From the NCBI RefSeq assembly GCF_900143015.1, contig NZ_FSRT01000005.1:46264-110263 (forward strand): a stretch of 64,000 nucleotides of DNA, read 5' to 3'. Source of the DNA: Fibrobacter sp. UWB11 (lineage in GTDB: Bacteria; Fibrobacterota; Fibrobacteria; Fibrobacterales; Fibrobacteraceae). The translations under genes were made by a program, and so were the position numbers. The notes below the pieces were generated by a model. That model was not told the origin of the DNA. It ran no database searches and worked only from the letters and a program-made list of their open reading frames with translations. Every line of letters starts with the position of its first letter. Positions within the stretch are counted from its first letter, which is position 1. Shown here piece by piece: positions 61,001-64,000 of the stretch.

Positions 61001-62531
61001 CGGCAAATTCAACGGACTGCATTTCCTTTGTCGATAACGCAAAGGACTCTTTTACCCGATTCCCCTCACCCTCTACACCAACCAATTTAACTGAAGGTTG
61101 CAACGTAGAATCAAAAGCCGAGGTAATAATCGTACCCTGATTGTAGCCAACAACTCCACCCACCACATCCTTCGCAGTCACCTTGGATGCATAAGAGTAC
61201 GAAGACGAAATCGCGCCAAGATTTCTTCCGCAGATTCCACCAACCGTATCCCCTTCCAACGTTCCACGATTGACGACCTGGCTGAGCCCCCTATCCGTCA
61301 TACCAGAAATACCACCAACAACCTGCCCTTTCACAAAGCCTTCGTTAATGCAAAGCGTAACGGGACCGGCATTGCCGATAATTCCTCCAGCGAAGATTCC
61401 TTCCACGCGACCCTTGTTCACACTATTACGGACTTTAGAACCGTAACCAGCAATACCGCCCGCATACAGTTTCTTTGTCGATATATCGCCTGAATTTTCG
61501 CAATAAGCGATATCGCCATATCCACCGCCCGTGCCAACAATGCCGCCCATCATTCCGACATCGCCCGAAACAGCCCCCGTATTCTGGCTATAGGCTACAG
61601 GAGCATTAGACAATCCAGCAATTCCGCCGACTCGGGCATCGTTGTAAAGTTCGGGAGACTTGGATGTAATATTCCCTGAATTGGAGCAATAAGTAACCGA
61701 ATCGTAGGAACCCTCGGTTTGTCTAAGGATTTCGCCTGCAATACCGCCCACGTTTTGACTTTCGAAGAAAGTCACATCAACATCGCTTGCATTGGAACAG
61801 CTATCAATCCAACCCTTCAGCAAACCAACAATGCCACCAATCGAAACTTCATCTACGCCTACGTAGTAGTCTCCCTTTTCTTCGTCTTTGATCATTGTTT
61901 TCTGAAGAACTTCGATCTTTATCGCTCCGCCTCGGGTATGAACGTTGTGAATATTCGAATACTTAGCATACCCGACAAGGCTACCGCCATAAAAATCCCC
62001 GGCCCTATAAGTGGAATCCGCTTTCATCGAGACCTTGTAATTCGCGAGGGTCACGTTTTTCAATTCGGTATGTTCCACAAACCCAAACAATCCGAAAATG
62101 GAATCGGACTGGGTCGTTAAATCGAGACCGTAAATAGTATGGTTCTTGCCATCGAAAATCATCTCGCCGATGCGTTTTTCATTTTTGCCGATTGGAATCC
62201 ACGGGTGTTCCGAGACGGAATTTTCGTCTTTTCCGAACACGAGGTCGTTATCCAATAAGACAACGCCGCGCCATGGGATATTTTCAGTAGCTTTTTCCGG
62301 ATTTTCAGCCGGATCAACGGTATTTACCAGCTGCGCCAAACCCGCCAACTGTTCCGGCGTAGAAATATGGTAAAGCGGCAGCGAAGCTTCATAATGAAAA
62401 TCTTCATAATCATAAAAAATTACGGTATCCCGAGCCGAGGGAACCTCAGCCGTCCCATCCCAAGCCGCAAACGAAAACGACGAAAAACAACAAACAGCCC
62501 ACAAAAAGGCCGATTTTACCCGAACCAACAT
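58098..62531 (-). CDS. GLUG-repeat surface protein with type IX-style C-terminal sorting domain
   Basis: Product of 1477 aa from ATG 62531 (AAGGAGG upstream). Signal peptide MLVRVKSAFLWAVCCFSSFSFA. Two long series of short repeats follow with the GLUG-like pattern (G-G-I-x-G-x…N-x-G-x-I/V; for example 'SIGGIVGLLKGWIDSC', 'GGIAGYGSKVRNSVNKG', 'VGGICGRNLGAISSSYSY'), predicted to form a beta-helix. A middle segment of the InlB/FIVAR type ('KYSKTIKDPSL') lies between the series. Residues about 1310-1400 are poly-serine. The last 70 residues ('VQVFDALGHHVMSKAIP', 'SGAYIVRVDG', 'RVVLK') match the type IX secretion sorting domain. Its function on the surface, such as adhesion, is inference. Confidence 0.85.
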   Translation of the reverse strand: MLVRVKSAFLWAVCCFSSFSFAAWDGTAEVPSARDTVIFYDYEDFHYEASLPLYHISTPEQLAGLAQLVNTVDPAENPEKATENIPWRGVVLLDNDLVFGKDENSVSEHPWIPIGKNEKRIGEMIFDGKNHTIYGLDLTTQSDSIFGLFGFVEHTELKNVTLANYKVSMKADSTYRAGDFYGGSLVGYAKYSNIHNVHTRGGAIKIEVLQKTMIKDEEKGDYYVGVDEVSIGGIVGLLKGWIDSCSNASDVDVTFFESQNVGGIAGEILRQTEGSYDSVTYCSNSGNITSKSPELYNDARVGGIAGLSNAPVAYSQNTGAVSGDVGMMGGIVGTGGGYGDIAYCENSGDISTKKLYAGGIAGYGSKVRNSVNKGRVEGIFAGGIIGNAGPVTLCINEGFVKGQVVGGISGMTDRGLSQVVNRGTLEGDTVGGICGRNLGAISSSYSYASKVTAKDVVGGVVGYNQGTIITSAFDSTLQPSVKLVGVEGEGNRVKESFALSTKEMQSVEFADKLNEADRDDGKSRIAYDEAEHPRLTWSYDGGYPIFSDSTHLPVYRIDLDDSVFVSYALTDAKGHIVDLPPAYSTEGRYFDSWVDSTGKTVTKTTVFNAPSTIYAKYSKTIKDPSLVVNRPDPTTIGWNGELSVPKWRMHLDTSLYVAIFTPSELAWYLSTGASFTQRAALVNDIVMGKDSLSVMTRELKTISEYGRYIKGYVFNGNGHNIYGLNGALFGTNYGTIRDVHLVNYLVTGHGAFVDTNRGMISKSSLRKGVMDQMDEIRISGFVSLNYGYETGFSIIDSCVNYSNYDLSAGNNPVSVAGIAYENRGTISNSRNLGNIKVQGSGSKITSVAGITLINGTTGNILNSTNEGDIEYDGTISVRLAGIVTDNRADLIKGAKNYGKIYARVGAPAYVAGLAIGANGIDSCANYGDITVVVVANELSGGINFGGILAGDYLRTGINVKNSLNKGAITFVDSSSSKLENIRFGGIAARANVLSGKNEGSVKFVQSNPSKKYDSSKDVLVGGLVGEAKTLKDCVNEGYVVGAGSVGGLAAKADSIVKGVNYARIDGITTGKWSQLGGVCGECGYLENAFNGGSVSLDVAESNSVSYLGGVAGSLGNGRMIANTGSVKAVGNSGEIFVGGLLGMMGSDIVLDDAYNWGEVSSEVAAGGIYGLAAKAHSSVAGFDHSYLVTNIAFKNVYNAAPVKAPKANPIAVMDECANATEPEFAVLVYNDSAFTQERGCIEIDEVLGFEADEYYKINFVLTSPLSTKYMQSDEFVELLNTSGKTVENRHVWKKSDTYPVFDEVAFGMSYSVEPSSSSSAVSSSSSATSSSSSSNAILSSSEGSSDSKWSSSAVNSSSSSNVIKSSSSTAKSSSSSVKAPSSSSKKADSSSSSVKSSSSSAKTSLPVIAHQRFRMAVQGRTITLHASKGRTVQVFDALGHHVMSKAIPANGETSVTLQESGAYIVRVDGMSQRVVLK

Positions 62532-62722
62532 GGATTCCTCCTTATTTCGATAGAAATAATAATTTGTTTCTAGAAGAAAAACAATCCTTTTGAAGTTATA
62601 ACAGCCCATAAAATCTTTTTATTGACACAGATATAGCCGGATAGAGCGGTTTTTGCTATTTTTACCCCGTAATTTTTAAATTGGGTTCACGCCCAAGACA
62701 ACCCCTAAAAAGGAACACAACA

Positions 62723-63829
62723 ATGGCAAATAAAGTCTATAACTTTAGCGCAGGACCGTCGGTCTTGCCGGAACAGGCACTCAAGGAAGCATCTGCTGCA
62801 TGCATCGACTTCGAAAACAGCGGCATCAGTATCCTCTCCATGAGTCACCGTTCAAAGCCGATTGAAAACATGTTCGCCCAGACGGAACAGTACCTCCGTG
62901 AATTGATGGGCATCCCGGAAGATTACGACATCGTGTTCCTCGGTGGTGGTTGCTCACTTTTGTTCTGCATGCTCCCGATGAACTTCCTCAACCAGGACGC
63001 TACGGCCGACTATGCTTTGACCGGCGTTTGGGCAAACAAGGCTTACAAGGAAGCTAAGCAGTTCGGTAACGCTCTCGCCGCTTGCGACACCAAGTCTGAA
63101 ACTTACAGCCGCATCGACAAGAACTTGAAGCTCAGCGACAACGCTTCTTACCTCCACGTGACCGCCAACAACACGATTTACGGTACGGAATGGCACAACT
63201 TCCCGAAGCCGAAGTCTGGCTTCCTCATGGCTGACGTGAGCTCCGACTTCCTCGCCCGTAAGATCAACGTGTCTGACTTCGGTGTCGTCTATGGCGGCGC
63301 TCAGAAGAACATCAGCTGCGCTGGCGTGACTGTCACGATCATCAAGAAGGGCCTTCTCGGCAAGGTGAACCGCACCATCCCGACCATGCTCAACTTCCAG
63401 ACCCACATCGACGCTGCCAACATGTTCAACACTCCTCCGGTCTTTGCCGTGTACGTGATGAACCGCACCCTCAAGTGGCTCAAGGATTTCGGTGGCGTGG
63501 ACGCTATCGAAAAGGTGAACCGTTCCAAGGCTGCTCTCCTCTACAGCGCACTCGACAACTCCAAGGTGTTCGTCGGTACGGCTGCTAAGGAAGACCGTTC
63601 CATCATGAACGTTCCGTTCGTGTTCAACAAGGACGTCGTTGCAGCCGACAAGGCAGACGATCTCGCTAAGGAATTCCTTGAATTCGCTAAGGCTCGCGGC
63701 CTCCAGCAGCTCAAGGGTCACCGCTCTGTGGGTGGCTTCCGTGCTTCGATCTACAACGCTATGCCGGTCGAAGGCGTGCAGGCTCTCGTTGACTGCCTCG
63801 GCGACTTCGAAAAGAAAGTTCTCGGTTAA
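62723..63829 (+). CDS. serC: Phosphoserine aminotransferase
   Basis: Product of 368 aa from ATG 62723, with AAAGGA 8 bases upstream. PLP enzyme of the class-V fold: 'YNFSAGPSVLPEQAL', 'ISILSMSHRS', 'IVFLGGGCSLLFCMLPMNFL', PLP lysine in 'YGGAQKNISCAGV' (K195), and 'GHRSVGGFRASIYNAMP'. It converts 3-phosphohydroxypyruvate to phosphoserine and also serves pyridoxal synthesis. Codon use is strongly biased (AAG, GGT, GAC), which suggests high expression. Followed by a strong terminator. Confidence 0.96.
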   Translation: MANKVYNFSAGPSVLPEQALKEASAACIDFENSGISILSMSHRSKPIENMFAQTEQYLRELMGIPEDYDIVFLGGGCSLLFCMLPMNFLNQDATADYALTGVWANKAYKEAKQFGNALAACDTKSETYSRIDKNLKLSDNASYLHVTANNTIYGTEWHNFPKPKSGFLMADVSSDFLARKINVSDFGVVYGGAQKNISCAGVTVTIIKKGLLGKVNRTIPTMLNFQTHIDAANMFNTPPVFAVYVMNRTLKWLKDFGGVDAIEKVNRSKAALLYSALDNSKVFVGTAAKEDRSIMNVPFVFNKDVVAADKADDLAKEFLEFAKARGLQQLKGHRSVGGFRASIYNAMPVEGVQALVDCLGDFEKKVLG

Positions 63830-63870
63830 TCGACGAGAATGCCGCGCCCCGCGCGGTATAGCGCATTTGA

Positions 63871-63900
63871 AAAAGTCCCGGCCTAGCGCCGGGGCTTTTT
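63871..63900 (+). terminator. Terminator of serC
   Basis: 12-bp stem AAAAGTCCCGGC / GCCGGGGCTTTT (one G-U pair), loop CTAGC, followed by T. Confidence 0.92.
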
Positions 63901-63917
63901 CGTTTATTCTGTTTAAG

Positions 63918-63946
63918 GGAGATGCCCGATCAAGTCGGGCATGACA
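63918..63946 (+). repeat. Dispersed palindromic repeat GGAGA-stem-TGACA, copy 5
   Basis: GGAGATGCCCGA, TCAAG, TCGGGCATGACA: the stem differs from copies 1 and 2 by a compensated C-G to A-T change. A right half-copy (GGCGGGCATGACA) follows at 63958-63970. Confidence 0.85.
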
Positions 63947-64000
63947 AAAAAAACAAAGGCGGGCATGACAGAGCGTGCCGGCAGAAGGCACGGGCGCATA

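Overview
The window reads as a chromosomal segment of a Fibrobacter species (Fibrobacter succinogenes or a close relative). The diagnostic signs are five genes carrying the 'major paralogous' FISUMP domain first defined in F. succinogenes, a TIGR02147-family regulator next to a lipoprotein gene, poly-serine linkers in many exported proteins, a type IX-style C-terminal sorting domain, and a diaminopimelate-type peptidoglycan pathway. No phage, insertion sequence or CRISPR array was seen.

Layout. 1-298: start of a secretin-like gene (minus strand), cut by the window edge. 0.7-2.1 kb: two exported Lys/Glu/Ala-rich coiled-coil proteins behind a near-perfect sigma-54 promoter. 2.2-5.8 kb (minus): a TIGR02147 regulator, an overlapping serine-rich lipoprotein and a cysteine-rich lipoprotein. 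5.9-9.6 kb: a membrane SpoIIE-type phosphatase, two unknown membrane proteins and an outer-membrane protein. 9.8-18.6 kb: housekeeping genes (parE, a corC-ybeY operon, a zinc-uptake operon lacking its permease, rsmE, purT). Their gaps hold an unusual family of 7-bp-periodic repeats. 18.6-27.2 kb: four tandem FISUMP genes with 13 domains in all. 27.3-28.8 kb: an outer-membrane barrel protein. 29.3-43.2 kb (minus): a compact division and cell-wall (dcw) cluster, mraZ-rsmH-ftsL-ftsI-murE-murF-ftsW-murG-murC-ftsQ-ftsA-ftsZ, driven by a promoter with MraZ-type boxes and lacking mraY and murD. 43.4-46.6 kb: a FliB-like protein, a thioredoxin-fold protein, tRNA-Arg(UCU) and metF. 46.7-57.1 kb (minus): two very large paralogous lipoproteins with collagen-like stalks flanking an OmpA/thrombospondin-3 protein. 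One lipoprotein is split by a single in-frame TGA at a position where its paralogue has TGG. 57.4-63.8 kb: a degenerate HD-domain protein, a GLUG-repeat surface protein with a type IX-style C-terminus, and serC.

How the parts fit. Much of the window encodes the cell envelope: peptidoglycan precursors and septation (dcw), peptidoglycan tethering (OmpA domain), and a large set of lipoproteins and surface proteins made of repeated modules. Genes in operons commonly overlap by 1-14 bp, often as TAATG or ATGA, which suggests translational coupling. Several starts lie only a few bases after a TATATT -10 box, so some mRNAs may be leaderless.

Most worth following up: the TGG-to-TGA interruption with about 1,000 intact codons after it; the heptad repeat family that supplies stop codons to two genes; a palindromic repeat family with compensatory stem changes; a duplicated FtsZ C-terminal peptide; the sigma-54 promoter; and the direct repeats in the TIGR02147 promoter.
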